The notes below the pieces were generated by a model. It was not told where the DNA came from. It was given only the letters and a program-made list of their open reading frames with translations, and ran no database searches. Below, one piece after another: positions 24,008 to 35,489 of a stretch of DNA of 64,000 nt; within the stretch, counting starts at the first letter, position 1; each line of letters opens with the position of its first letter. Where the stretch lies: positions 176,038,178 through 176,102,177 of the forward strand of contig NC_064622.1 of the NCBI RefSeq assembly GCF_023898315.1, given 5' to 3'. The position numbers were made by a program, and so were the translations under genes. This DNA is from Schistocerca nitens. Taxonomy: Eukaryota; Arthropoda; Insecta; Orthoptera; Acrididae.

Positions 24008-27000
24008 CCCCCTCATGAACCATGGACCTTGCCGTTGGTGGGGAGGCTTGCGTGCCTCAGCGATACAGATGGCCGTACCGTAGGTGCAACCATAACGGAG
24101 GGGTATCTGTTGAGAGGCCAGACAAACATGTGGTTCCTGAAGAGGGGCAGCAGCCTTTTCAGTAGTTGCAGGGGCAACAGTCTGGATGATTGACTGATCT
24201 GCCATTGTAACATTAACCAAAACGGCCTTGCTGTGCTGGTATTGCGAACGGCTGAAAGCAAGGGGAAACTACAGCCGTAATTTTTCCCGAGGACATGCAG
24301 CTTTACTGTATGATTAAATGATGATTGCGTCCTCTTGGGTAAAATATTCCGGAGGTAAAATAGTCCCCCATTCGGATCTCCGTGCGGGGACTACTCAAGA
24401 GGATGTCGTTATCAGGAGAAAGAAAACTGGCATTCTACGGATCGGAGCGTGGAATGTCAGATCCCTTAATCGGGCAGGTAGGTTAGAAAATTTAAAAAGG
24501 GAAATGGATAGGTTAAAGTTAGATATAGTGGGAATTAGTGAAGTTCGGTGGCAGGAGGAACAAGACTTTTGGTCAGGCGATTACAGGGTTATAAATACAA
24601 AATCAAATAGGGGTAATGCAGGAGTAGGTTTAATAATGAATAAAAAAAATAGGAGTGCGGGTTAGCTACTACAAACAGCATAGTGAACGCATTATTGTGG
24701 CCAAGATAGACACAAAGCCCATGCCTACTACAGTAGTACAAGTTTATATGCCAACTAGCTCTGCAGATGATGAAGAAATAGATGAAATGTATGACGAGAT
24801 AAAAGAAATTATTCGTGGTAGTGAAGGAAGACAAAAATTTAATAGTCATGGGTGACTGGAATTCGTTAGTAGGAAAAGGGAGAGAAGGAAACATAGTGGG
24901 TGAATATGGATTGGGGGGAAGAAATGAAAGAGGAGGCCGCCATGTAGAATTTTGCACAGAGCATAACTTAATCATAACTAACACTCGGTTCAAGAATCAT
25001 AAAAGAAGGTTGTATACCTGGAAAAATCCTGGAGATACTAAAAGGTATCAGATAGATTATATAATGGTAAGACAGAGATTTAGGAACCAGGTTTAAAATT
25101 GTAAGACATTTCCAGGGGCAGATGTGGATTCTGACCACAATCTATTGGTTATGAACTGCAGATTGAAACTGAAGAAACTGCAAAAAGGTGGGAATTTAAG
25201 GAGATGGGACCTGGATAAACTGAAAGAACCAGAGGTTGTAGAGAGTTTCAGGGAACAATTGACAGGAATGGGGGAAAGAAATACAGTAGAAGAAGAATGG
25301 GTAGCTCTAAGGGATGAAGTAATGAAGGCAGCAGAGGATCAAGTAGGTAAAAAGACGAGGGCTAATAGAAATCCTTGGGTAACAGAAGAAATATTGAATT
25401 TAATTGATGAAAGGAGAAAATATAAAAATGCAGTAAATGAAGCAGCAAAAAGGAATACAAACGTCTCAAAAATGAGATCGACAGGAAGTGCAAAATGGCT
25501 AAGCAGGGATGGCTAGAGGACAAATGTAAGGATGTAGAGGCTTGCCTCACTAGGGGTAAGATAGATACTGCCTACAGGAAAATTAAAGAGACCTTTGGAG
25601 AGAAGAGAACCACTTGTATGAATATCAAGAGCTCAGATGGCAACCCAGTTCTAAGCAAAGAAGGGAAGGCAGAAAGGTGGAAGGAGTATATAGAGGGTTT
25701 ATACAAGGGCGATGTACTTGAGGACAATATTATGGAAATGGAAGAGGATGTAGATGAAGATGAAATGGGAGATAAGATACTGCGTGAAGAGTTTGACAGA
25801 GCACTGAAAGACCTGAGGCGAAACAAGGCCCCGGGAGTAGACAACATTCCATTAGAACTACTGATGGCCTTGGGAGAGCCAGTCATGACAAAACTCTACC
25901 ATCTGGTGAGCAAGATGTATGAGACAGGCGAAATACCCACAGGCTTCAATAAGAATATAATAATTTCAATCCCAAAGAAAGCAGGTGTTGACAGATGTGA
26001 AAATTACCGAACTATCAGTTTAATAAGTCACAGCTGCAAAATACTAACGCGAATTCTTTACAGACGAATGGAAAAACTGGTAGAAGCGGACCTCGGGGAA
26101 GATCAGTTTGGATTCCGTAGAAATGTTGGAACACGTGAGGCAATTCCAACCTTACGACTTATCTTAGAAGAAAGATTAAGAAAAGGCAAACCTACGTTTC
26201 TAGCATTTGTAGACTTAGAGAAAGCTTTTGACAACGTTAACTGGAATACTGTCTTTCAAATTCTGAAGGTGGCAGGGGTAAAATACAGGGAGCGAAAGGG
26301 TGAGACAGGGTTGTAGCCTCTCCCCGATGTTATTCAATCTGTATATTGAGCAAGCAGTAAAGGAAACAAAAGAAAAATTCGGAGTAGGTATTAAAATTCA
26401 TGGAGAAGAAGTAAAAACTTTGAGGTTCGCCGATGACATTGTAATTCTGTCAGAGACAGCAAAGGACTTGGAAGAGCAGTTGAACGGAATGGAGAGTGTC
26501 TTGAAAGGAGGATATAAGATGAACATCAACAAAAGCAAAACGAAGATAATGGAATGTAGTCAAATTAAATCGGGTAATGCTGAGGGGATTAGATTAGGAA
26601 ATGAGACACTTAAAGTAGTAAAGGAGTTTTGCTATTTGGGGAGTAAAATAACTGATGATGGTCGAAGTAGAGAGGATATAAAATGTAGACTGGCAATTGC
26701 AAGGAAATCGTTTCTGAAGAAGAGAAATTTGTTAACATCGAGTATAGATTTAAGTGTCAGGAAGTCGTTTTTGAAAGTATTTGTATGGAGTGTAGCCATG
26801 TATGGAAGTGAAACATGGACGATAAATAGTTTGTATAAGAAGAGAATAGAAGCTTTCGAAATGTGGTGCTACAGAAGAATGCTGAAGATAAGGTGGGTAG
26901 ATCACGTAACTAATGAGGAGGTATTGAATAGGATTGGGGAGAAGAGAAGTTTGTGGCACAACTTGACTAGAAGAAGGGATCGGTTGGTAGGACATGTTTG

Positions 27001-27206
27001 AGGCATCAAGGGATCACAAATTTAGCATTGGAGGGCAGCGTGGAGGGTAAAAATCGTAGAGGGAGACCAAGAGATCAATACACTAAGCAGATTCAGAAGG
27101 ATGAAGGTTGCAGTAGGTACTGGGAGATGAAGAAGCTTGCACAGGATAGAGTAGCATGGAGAGCTGCATCAAACCAGTCTCAGGACTGAAGACCACAACA
27201 ACAACA
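24008..27206 (+). mobile_element. Nearly complete RTE-like LINE with perfect 11-bp target duplication
   Basis: Flanked exactly by ACTATATTATG (23997-24007 and 27207-27217). It has a 5' untranslated part, an endonuclease plus reverse transcriptase gene, and a 3' end of ACA repeats (GACCACAACAACAACAAC), a short tandem tail like RTE-clade elements. Length is 3.2 kb. It inserted into mar-3. The clade assignment (RTE/BovB-like) is from overall architecture and motif memory. Relatives in this window: 18680, 20235, 43325-48545, 62009. Confidence 0.92.
24318..27189 (+). pseudogene. LINE endonuclease-reverse transcriptase pseudogene
   Basis: Encodes the enzyme that nicks target DNA and copies LINE RNA. 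Apurinic-type endonuclease motifs in order: GAWNVRSL (24451), SEVRW, GDWNS, IDYIM, SDHNLLV. Reverse transcriptase motifs: NKAPGVDNIPLELL, QFGFRRNVGTREAI, FVDLEKAFDNVNW, RFADDIVILSE, FCYLGSKI. A C-terminal part ends near 27189. Lesions: frameshifts near 24650, 24830, 25450 and 26998, a TAA stop at 25094-25096, and an estimated 75-90-bp deletion near 26298. That deletion removes the stretch before RQGCSLSP; the equivalent stretch survives in the copy at 44 kb. Not functional. Confidence 0.92.
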
Positions 27207-27253
27207 ACTATATTATGGTACTTATTTGCTGATAGCGGCTATCTAGACGAATC

Positions 27254-27377
27254 AAATGGCTCTGAGCGCTGTGGGACTTAACATCTATGGTCATCAGTCC
27301 CCTAGAACTTAGAACTACTTAAACCTAACTAACCTAAGGACAGCACACAACACCCAGTCATCACGAGGCAGAGAAAA
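27254..27377 (-). repeat. SINE-A variant, 5'-truncated, with perfect 14-bp target duplication
   Basis: TATCTAGACGAATC flanks it at 27240-27253 and 27378-27391. The body ends in the GCCTCGTGATGACTGGGTG section typical of the variant head, so the tRNA-like part itself was lost at insertion. Confidence 0.93.
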
Positions 27378-27432
27378 TATCTAGACGAATCCAGTGATGT
27401 GTAACAGTAACATCTTTGAAGGTCAACAAAGG

Positions 27433-27615
27433 TCAAAAAGGTGGCATGAACGTCCATTTACAGAACGTGTTCGAAGTGATGCAGTGCAGCAATCTTCTTA
27501 TCATGGATTGAGCTGTATTCCTTATCACTTCGGCAATTATCGAAGCACATGCTCTGACAATTCTCTCTCGTATATCGTGCAAATAGTAAATATTCGCCGA
27601 ATACGACGTATCCAA
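27433..27615 (-). pseudogene. Mariner-like transposase C-terminal fragment, opposite to mar-3
   Basis: The minus-strand frame shows RERIVRACASIIAEVIRNT, QSMIRRLLHCITSNT and KWTFMPP, a typical mariner-subfamily C-terminus. It lies just upstream of the plus-strand N-terminal fragment of apparently the same subfamily (27742). See finding on long inverted ends. Confidence 0.7.
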
Positions 27616-27741
27616 CTAACGTGCCATGACATGTAAACACCATGTGACCGTTTCGCAATAAAAAACTAATAGGAACGGTAAGACTAGTATCGTCGAATCA
27701 AGCGAATGTGAATCACGTATTCCTTCGAAGAACAAGCCGAT

Positions 27742-28829
27742 ATGCTTCTCATTTACGGAGGATGCCAACGAAATTCAGTGAGAGACAGAGACTTATACAC
27801 TGAAAGATATCCTGAACGTACACACCCTACACGTCGTCCATTTAAATATATGTACGATAAATTGAGAACAACTGGATCTTTAGCGCATCTCTGGCTGGTT
27901 TGGCCGAGCGGTTCTAGGCGCTACAGTCTGGAACCGCGCGACCGCTACGGTCGCAGGTTCGAATCCTGCCTCGGGCATGGATGTGTGTGATATCCTAATG
28001 TTACTTAGGTTTAACTGGGTCTAAGTTCTAGGGGACTGATGACCTCAGATATTAAGTCCCATAGTGCTCAGAGCCATTTGAACCATTTTCAACGCATCGG
28101 AAAATCCGGCAAAGGAAAGTCACTAACGAGGAAACTGAAGTTGGTATTCTTGCTACTGTGGTTCGAGAACTTTTTGTTAGTTCGCGTCAAATCGCAAGGG
28201 AATCTGACATGAGCCAGAGTAGTGTTGGTCGTGTTCTGCGTCGCCATAAATATCGTCGTTACCATATCAGTCTCCACCAAGAATTAACTGGTACGGATTG
28301 TATGCGTCGCATTGAAACTGCCGATGTTCTCAACTTCAGATTCACTTGATACATTTATTAATTTCATTTTATTTACTGACGAGGCTACATTCACGAAACA
28401 TGGAAATGTTAATTTGCCTAACATGCGTTGTTGGACAACTGAAAATCCATGTTGGCTGCGGAAAGTTGCTCACGAAAAACAGTGGTCGGTATGTATAGTT
28501 TGGGATTCTGGAGGACAGAATTATAGTATTTCATCGAAGGAAATCTTAATGGTAGGAAGTACACCACATTCCTCCAAGAAACATTAAGTCTCTTATTGGA
28601 AGAAATACCTTTAGGAACAAGGAACAGAATGTGGTATCAACACGGTGGGTGTTCAGAATATTTTTCTCTGATGGCTAGAAATGGGTTGCAGAGACAATTC
28701 CCAAATCGTTGGATTGGACGCGTAGGAGATGTGTCGTGGCCGGCTGGTTCGCCAGACTTGACGCCTCTGGATTTTTTCTTGTGGGGATTCGTAAAAGACA
28801 TTGTTTATAAAAAGTCTGAGGGTACGTAG
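27742..28829 (+). pseudogene. mar-3 transposase pseudogene, split by a SINE
   Basis: N-terminal segment LLIYGGCQRNSVRDRDLYTER...YPERTHPTRRPF (27742-27885), then the SINE. It continues with a helix-turn-helix-like section RQIARESDMSQSSVGRVLRR (28187-), FINFILFTDEATFTKHGNVN with the first Asp (28360s), WYQHGGCSEYFSL where the second Asp has become Gly, NRWIGRVGDVSWP, and SPDLTPLDFFLWGFVKDIVY with the third acidic residue. Stops and frameshifts break it at 28346-28348 and 28585-28587, and it ends early near 28829. Confidence 0.82.
27891..28089 (+). repeat. SINE-A, full length, in mar-3
   Basis: Intact A and B boxes and complete body and tail (GAGCCATTTGAACCATTTT). Flanks show only a weak short repeat (GCGCATC / ACGCATC). 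It separates the N-terminal transposase fragment from the rest. Confidence 0.92.
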
Positions 28830-29008
28830 TTGAGGGCCACACCATTAATTTTTTTCTGAAAGCCCGCATCCTGTAAAGGGGCACTTGCATAGTGCATGTG
28901 CGTTTTAGTGTACAGCTTGTCAACAATGAAAAAAAAATAGGCAGATATAACGAAATAAAACATGGTATTTGAAGCGTTAGACACCAGTAGAATTCAATAA
29001 CACAAACA
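28830..29008. other. Unrecognised spacer
   Basis: Short AT-rich stretch between mar-3 and the next SINE; includes an A run. Holds the left copy of the next SINE's target duplication. Confidence 0.3.
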
Positions 29009-29207
29009 AATGGTTCAAATGGCTCTGAGCACTATGGTACTCAACTGCTGAGGTCATTAGTCCCCTAGAACTTAGAACTAGTTAAACCTAACTAACCTAA
29101 GGACATCACAAACATCCATGCCCGAGGCAGGATTCGAACCTGCGACCGTAGCGGTCTTGCGGTTCCAGACTGCAGCGCCTTTAACCGCACGGCCACTTCG
29201 GCCGGCT
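29009..29207 (-). repeat. SINE-A with perfect 13-bp target duplication
   Basis: AATAACACAAACA flanks it at 28996-29008 and 29208-29220. Full-length head and body. Confidence 0.95.
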
Positions 29208-29220
29208 AATAACACAAACA

Positions 29221-30285
29221 TAGCCACCACACTTCCAGACTGTTGCGCTGCCTAGTCACTTATTCGCTCTGATTTACCGAACCAGCCACAGTAAATTTCT
29301 TTTCAGCGAGGGCAGTGTGGAATAGCTAGTTTCATTCTTTTTGTCATATGGCGCAGGATACACAGAACGACAGCAGAAGGTATTAAATGTAGTGCAACAT
29401 GCGATAAAGTATTACACAATAGCGATACAGTTATAGGATATGGATATAAAAATGGTGACATGTGCATCGAGTAATGTTAGTTTTATCAGAATGTGGAATT
29501 AAATGAGACCAGAATGGTACTACTTATTTTCTATTTAATGCGTGTTACAAATATTATATGTTCAGTAAAATATTTATAAATTTCTGCCTTTAAAATGATC
29601 CATTTACTGTCTGCATATACAATTTACTCGTACACTGTATGGCAACTTGCAACAATAGTTTAATTTAAAGACAGCAGGATTTTCTGTTGTGTACGCTGGG
29701 GAACGATTTAATGCTAATTCTTCCACTGTTGGACGAAATTATCGAATTTTAAGCAGGCTGACAGCTTGTTGTTGTTGCTACTTCATAGTTTCCCACGTAT
29801 TGCTTGCTCTCGCTTCTCTCGAGTCTTATGTCACATGATTTTTCGTCCATCCAGCTGAGCAGGGTATCGGGAAAATCTCAGTATTGTCTGTCCAGGAGTG
29901 AATCATTATCGCTGGGTGTCCTGGATGCAACCATATCATTCATTCGTGGTCCAATCTCGGTCATGATGATTTTCATAGTAAATGAGCCGGCAAACAGGAC
30001 GTACACTGCCGGACGTCTGGTGTACAGGTCATTTGCGGAGAGTATCGAATATACAGTTCGTCAGGAAATTTTAACTTCTGCGGTGCCTGTAAGCAGAGCA
30101 GACTGTTGTCTGCATACCTCGTTGCACGCTGTCGTGTATTTAAGGCCAGATATCACTCCGTTGTGGTACGGTTACTCCTAGCGGCAGTACTGAACTACGG
30201 CAAACAATTTCTGTTACCAGTAAGCATCACCAAACGGAATGGCACAGTGTGTGAGATAGGATTCAGTACCTCGTCTATCCATCAA
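29221..30285. other. No gene recognised
   Basis: A 125-codon frame at 29804-30181 has no recognisable domain and no clear coding signal; treated as chance. No repeat family identified. Confidence 0.35.
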
Positions 30286-30433
30286 GAATTAGGTTTCCTG
30301 TAGGTTCCCTAAATCACTTAAGTCAAGTGCTGTGATGATTCTTTTCAAAGGGAAACGGGGGAATTCCTTCCCCAATCCAAGCTTTCCACTAACAGCCCTG
30401 ACATTGGCGGTGCTTAACTTAGTCTTTTTTCAT
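30286..30433 (+). repeat. SINE-B relic, head missing
   Basis: AGGTTTCCTGTAGGTTCCC, AAATCACTTAAGTCAAGTGC, TTTTCAAAGGGAAACGG and TTCCTTCCCCAATCC align in order with the body of the copy at 2717-2966, at clearly lower identity. The tRNA-like head is absent. Confidence 0.75.
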
Positions 30434-30471
30434 TCCTTGCGAAGCAAGGTGTAATGCACTGAACAGTAGTA

Positions 30472-31370
30472 CAGGGTGTTTGAAAAAGCACTCCCCGGTT
30501 TTAATGTGTCCTAGAATCTGTACAAAGTGACATACACAATTTTAGTTTGTGTTGTTTGACGCATCAACTCTCCAAGTTTGGCTCCCCTGCAGTTGACAGG
30601 TCTCCTCGACCTTGAGACGGCACAAGTGGTGTTTTTTTGCTTTGTTCCCTCATTTCAGTCCAGGTGTGCGTGCAGTGATAAGGCTACATTTCATGTCAGT
30701 GAAACAGTTAATCGTCATATCTGCAGAATTTGGGGGTCAGAACAATTACTCTGCATCAACGTGACCTTCTCCAAGTCGATGTCTGGTGCGGTTTCATGGA
30801 AGATCGTGTGATTGGTCCTTTCATTTTTGTAGAAAAAACAATAAACGGGGACGTTTACTGTGACATGGTGGTAGAGTACGTCTTTCACCTAATGGACGAT
30901 ACTGAGGCGGAAAAGGGGCTTGTGTTTATTTAACAAGATGGCGCCCCACCTCATTACAGTATCCATGTGCGTGCGACTGTTGACAGTCGCTTTCCAGGAA
31001 GGTGGATAGGCAGGCCCAATACCTTGGTCAATACGAAGGCCACACTTAACCTCACTGGACTTTTTTTTGGGGGGCCACATAAAAAAATGTTGTCTACAGG
31101 AGAAGATCAGAAACATCAGTCATTTACGGGAATGAATCGTCGCGGCGGTTGGGATAGCTACACCTGAAATGTTGATGAATACGTGGCGAAAAGTAGAATA
31201 TCGTCTCGACGTGTGCAGGGCAACAAATGGATCCCACGTTCACGTCTACTAACATTAAACAAAACTTGAAGGAATTCTCTTTCATAATATGTACTCATTG
31301 ATGTAATTTTTCATTAATTTCCCCATTAAATTTATAGTTAAAACTAGGGGGTTCTCTTTCAAACACCCTG
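30472..31370 (+). mobile_element. Mariner-like element mar-4, internally deleted, both ends present
   Basis: Inverted ends CAGGGTGTTTGAAAAAG and CTTTCAAACACCCTG, flanked by TA at 30470-30471 and 31371-31372. Transposase remnants: DKATFHVSETVNRHICRIWG (first catalytic position, D to S-D-K context eroded), VDVWCGFMEDRVIGPFIFV, then QDGAPPHYS around 30935 and GRWIGRP, with frameshifts and a stop before QDGAPPH. At about 900 bp it lacks most of the gene start. Confidence 0.9.
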
Positions 31371-31489
31371 TATTTTAAAATGCAGTTCAGTATTAACTTT
31401 ATCCGAGGAATTTAGAGTCCAGAAGTGTTTACTGAAGACCCATTGGAAATACATAAAAGAGATGATGCAAAGTAAATATTAACAATGTG

Positions 31490-31775
31490 ACTACTTTGAT
31501 TAAGGAACTAATGGTCGAGAATGAATATTTAATTTTTGATTCACAGGAGCAATTCACACGAAGTAACAACTGTTCTAAATGATGGCCACCTGTCTCACTG
31601 CATCCCTTACAACCGTACTCTGTTAAATATTCCTGTTGCACAATGACATGGGCAGACAGTTCCTCTTTGGTTTATGTTAACGTTTCACACTCTAACGACT
31701 TCTTGAAAACTAACAAGAAATCCACAGGAATGAGATCCGGCGATCGCTTTGGCTACAGGACAGAACCTCAATTCA
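31490..31775 (-). pseudogene. Mariner-like transposase C-terminal relic mar-5
   Basis: On the minus strand PKRSPDLIPVDFLLVFKK with following KSLECETLT corresponds to the third-acidic-residue block (usually SPDLTPLDFFLW) of mariner transposases. The remaining sequence to 31490 is decayed. Short and old. Confidence 0.55.
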
Positions 31776-32011
31776 AATATAAGGGCGTCTACTGTTCAGG
31801 TGTTCAAGGACATTAATATTAAAGTCGATGTTGTACTGTCGTGTCGTAACGACAACCTGTCGCGAACAACAATAGGAACAGTGTCCAACGATTGTGGCAT
31901 CACACAGTGGATGAAAGTCTCGTCTCTTGCATGAGGTGGCATCAAAATATGTTCTACTAGCTATTCTTCTATAATAGCAACTTACAAATTGACTACTGAT
32001 ATTATCGTGCG
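31776..32011. other. Unrecognised spacer
   Basis: No feature visible. It precedes the left target duplication of the SINE at 32025. Confidence 0.3.
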
Positions 32012-32024
32012 ACATTACAGAACA

Positions 32025-32227
32025 GGCCGGCCGCAGTGGTCTAGCGGTTCTAGGAGCTCAGTCAGGAACCGCGCGACTGCTACGGTCGCAGGTTCGAACC
32101 TGCCTCGGGCATGGATGTGTGTGATGTCCTTAGGTTAGTTAGGTTTAAGGAGTTCTAAGTTCTAGGGGACTTATGACCACAGATGTTGAGTCCCATAGTG
32201 CTCAGAGCCATTTGAACCATTTTGAAC
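32025..32227 (+). repeat. SINE-A with 12-bp target duplication
   Basis: CATTACAGAACA flanks it at 32013-32024 and 32228-32239. The tail is duplicated (GAACCATTTTGAACCAT). The head is slightly shortened in the anticodon arm. Confidence 0.94.
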
Positions 32228-32245
32228 CATTACAGAACAAATACA

Positions 32246-32451
32246 ATGAAACTTCCTGGCAGATTAAAACTGTGTGCCGGACCGAGACTCGAACTCGGGA
32301 CGTTTGCCTTTCGCGGGCAAGTGCTCTACTAACTGAGCTGCCCAAGCACGACTCACGCCCCGTCCTCACAGTTTTACTTCTGCCAGTACCTCGTCTCCTA
32401 CGTTCCAAACTTAACAGAAGGTGTGCTAGTTCTGCAGGTTCGCAGGAGAGC
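32246..32451 (-). repeat. SINE-C (third tRNA-like head) with inverted 5' segment
   Basis: On the minus strand: GGCAGCTCAGTTAGTAGAGC (A box) and GAGTTCGAGTCTCGG (B box), then tail TGCCAGGAAGTTTCAT. From memory of the family, the last ~33 bp at the high-coordinate end (GTGTGCTAGTTCTGCAGG...) lies in reverse orientation relative to the rest. That would fit a twin-priming-type inversion. No target duplication found. Confidence 0.75.
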
Positions 32452-33255
32452 AACAGTTGCACGTCTGTTAGCCTACACACACCTCCGCAGGCGTCGTTCA
32501 TCCCTTGTCATCTAAGACCCGTGGTATGACCCTTACTGTACTACAGTTGCCTCGGCGACGCTTTTCGATAATGCCATTTTACCGTGAACGGTGTACTTCA
32601 ACTACGGTGGCTCATGAGCCGTTTACAAACTTAGCCGTTTTGAAAATGTTTCCATCCGTAGCTCGAAAGCAATTGATGATGCCCTTCACGTAAATCCCAC
32701 CGACTCCACATTACTACATCGACTGCACTATTTTCCGCGTCCCGCTGACTCGCTTTACATATCCTCCACTGCTAGTGCTGCCACCTCCGTCTGTGAGTGG
32801 TTCTGTGAGCGGTTTTTGCACTTTGGCGTCGAACATAGCCGGTGGTGACGTGAATATGACTGTATCGTGTTTAATTTCTTTTAATGCTAAAGCATACCAA
32901 TGCTTTTACGGTATCAAAATGTAGAGCTTTTATAATCACGACATGCCCATTTTTCACACGATGTTATTGGACACATCTCTTTTAGTAAACCCGTTTTTAC
33001 GTCCATAATAATTTGACTTTGCTTCACCAGAGCACAGAGAAAGCTACATTTGCATTGCTCTTTTTCCGAACTTATATTGTACATGTGTAAATTTAGAGTT
33101 TTTTCATAACGAAACTCATTCATTTCTGTTATGTAAAGTATTAAATATTCATTACATCATTAGGCACAGCGTTTAGTTGCATTTGCAACGTCAGTTTCAT
33201 AGTACACTAGAAAATGGATTCAGTATAAAAGCTGCAATTTGTAAATACAAAAATT
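32452..33255. other. No gene recognised
   Basis: Unassigned DNA without supported features. Confidence 0.3.
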
Positions 33256-33765
33256 GCGTAGTACGAGTAGGCCTCGCTCCACTCTGAGGGTTCCATACAA
33301 ACTTAATCATGTATATACATCGTTCCTCCACCCCGAAAATCGAGAATCTCGACAGTTTTTGCGTTATCATTATTGGTACTTAATAGACGGACGGAGCGGC
33401 AGACGGATATGGCAAATGACAAAAAATTTTTTGTGCGATATAATTACAAATTAACAATTTTCGAAATTTTTCCTTTATTTGTACTGTGAAACCTTCCTTG
33501 TTTCCAAATTTCATGACTCTAGCCAACGAGAAGGACTCTATAACTTTTGATGAATGGGTTTTCGAGTGTCTAAATATGTGACATAAATGGGCGTATCTTT
33601 TGAATGAATTGACTCGCAAGTTTAAATTTTTCACAACGCCAACCACTTTCCTGAGAAAAATGAGTCTTAACAGTCGGACAGACAGACAGACAGACAGACA
33701 GATGGACAACAAAGTAATTCTACAATGGTTCCGATTTACTGATTGAGCTTTGGTACTCTAAAACG
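33256..33765 (+). repeat. Unclassified dispersed-type repeat with CAGA microsatellite
   Basis: Contains GAGGGTTCCATACAAACTTA near 33284 and, at the other end, GGTTCCGATTTACTGATTGA followed by GGTACTCTAAAA. These resemble the ends of a dispersed locust repeat I recall but cannot classify. (CAGA)n of about six units occupies 33679-33702. No coding region. Confidence 0.45.
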
Positions 33766-34927
33766 AGCTTTATAGCAACTGTAGCTTGTTATTCACCAAT
33801 ACAGTAAGCAGATGCAGAGAAGCAGCTCTCTCCAAACGCGGAGAAACTGAGTATTAAGAATACTTAACATTTTACATCTTGACAGCATGGTGATATTGAC
33901 AGACAATCGTCGCCGATGGTATGAAACGAGAATGGAGTACGAATTTCCATCACAACAGACATACATATGGCAGCAACTGAACACACCGTCAAGGTTGAAT
34001 GAGGAACCATACGTGAACAAATCAAACTCTACGAAGTCACGTACTTCAGCACTGCACTGGATACTCCGCTAATAGAACTGAATTTTGGTCTCAAAATCAT
34101 TTGTCTCCTTCCCCCCTCGCCCTAGCTTCCACAAGTTTATAGTAGGCGTGTAATTGCTGCTCCACTATCAACCTCCACACTGTATTCTTCGAAGAGCACG
34201 TTTTTCCGTCAACTTGTACTTACTGACGAATTTTTAATCTCACGACCTAGCATTGCCTCGAATTCTACCATGCTAATTACCCTTTGTCGAGAACTGTGAC
34301 CGGTTTTTGTTTGTTTAAACGATCCAGTTTCTTGTAGGATCCTATCCAAGACGGTATGTTTCTTCCAATTCAGACTATGTTACTATGAAACTTTCCTGTG
34401 CGTCTTCCTTCGATTTTCTGGCATTAAATTTTTGCTGCGTCGTGAATGAAACACATCTTTGCAATTTCTTGCACCGAATAATCCTCCGTTTTCAACCATC
34501 AGTCATATTTGGTGTTTATCACACATTTTTTTCCTTTTTTCAAATCTGCGTTACTATCGTGGTCACGGCAGGTAATTTCTTGTTGTAAAACGTAGGCACA
34601 TTACAAAAAAGTGCATCCTACGCCTTACTTATTCAACACTTCTTCTGGTTCCTGGCCTCAAAATAGTTTAGGACCTTACACCGGATGCAGAGTTCTTACC
34701 CATAGCCCTCAAGCAATCGCGCCCTTTTTGTTCCGTTATTGCTCCCGTGGAATAATCTGTACACCATCCTCCTGATTCGCACTTCAAGGCCTAAAGTTAT
34801 GTAAGTTTGGCTATTTATATTTATTGTAGACATACAGTGAATTTAGCGCGTACAAATAGGTTCAGCAAAGAATGTTTTAGCAATATGACAAAAAATCTAT
34901 AAATGTCAATCCAAATTTTACCGTACG
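33766..34927. other. No gene recognised
   Basis: AT-rich with pyrimidine-rich patches; no supported feature. Confidence 0.3.
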
Positions 34928-34939
34928 AGCAAGTTTGCA

Positions 34940-35139
34940 AAAAATGGTTCAAATGGCTCTGAGCACCATGGGACTTAACTTCTGAGGTCATTAGTCCCCT
35001 AGTACTTAGAACTACTGAAACCTAGCAAACCTAAGGACATCACACACATCCATGCCCGAGGCAGGATTCGAACCTGCGACGTAGCGGTCGCGCGGTTCCA
35101 GACTGTAGCGCCTAGAACCGCTCGGCCACTCCGGCCGGC
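34940..35139 (-). repeat. SINE-A with perfect 12-bp target duplication
   Basis: AGCAAGTTTGCA flanks it at 34928-34939 and 35140-35151. Head and body complete, one base missing near the B box. Confidence 0.95.
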
Positions 35140-35489
35140 AGCAAGTTTGCAGACTTCAGTTATATGATAAGTGAATCTCCAAGGTTTTTTTTTTTGAGCA
35201 GCAGTTTCTTCAGAGAATAATCAGAAAGGGAGAGATGATGCATGTAGCACACCAGCGCGAGTATTTAAGGATTAAGATATGGGACATCCTGCGTAGTTCA
35301 GGAGGCAGTAAGCGACGTCATGTATCGAAGAACCTCCATTAATCAACTCTTCCGATCAAAAAATATGCCCTACTGCTCGTTATCAACGTTATCAATTTTA
35401 ATTTTCTTTCGCAGATTCAAGGTGTTCGTAAAACTGTTGTACGACACATGTTGTAATTGACATCCTAGGATTGCTATACAATTCCGAAT

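Larger units (their letters stand above)
23844..28830 (+). mobile_element. Mariner-like element mar-3, expanded by nested LINE and SINE insertions
   Basis: Starts CGGGGTGAGTCACTAACTAT directly after TA (23842-23843). Its sequence is interrupted by an RTE LINE (24008-27206), a SINE (27254-27377) and another SINE (27891-28089). Transposase pieces follow at 27742-28829 (plus). A minus-strand C-terminal fragment of similar transposase lies at 27433-27615, so part may be a long inverted terminal repeat or a second copy. The right end is not found; the family sequence stops near 28820. Confidence 0.7.

Noticed and set aside
28158-28349. 63-codon frame as a separate gene
   Set aside because: It is the helix-turn-helix section of the mar-3 transposase, separated from the rest by a SINE and frameshifts.
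29804-30181. 125-codon frame as a host gene
   Set aside because: No recognisable domain, start context or splice sites; its length is within chance expectation for this window.
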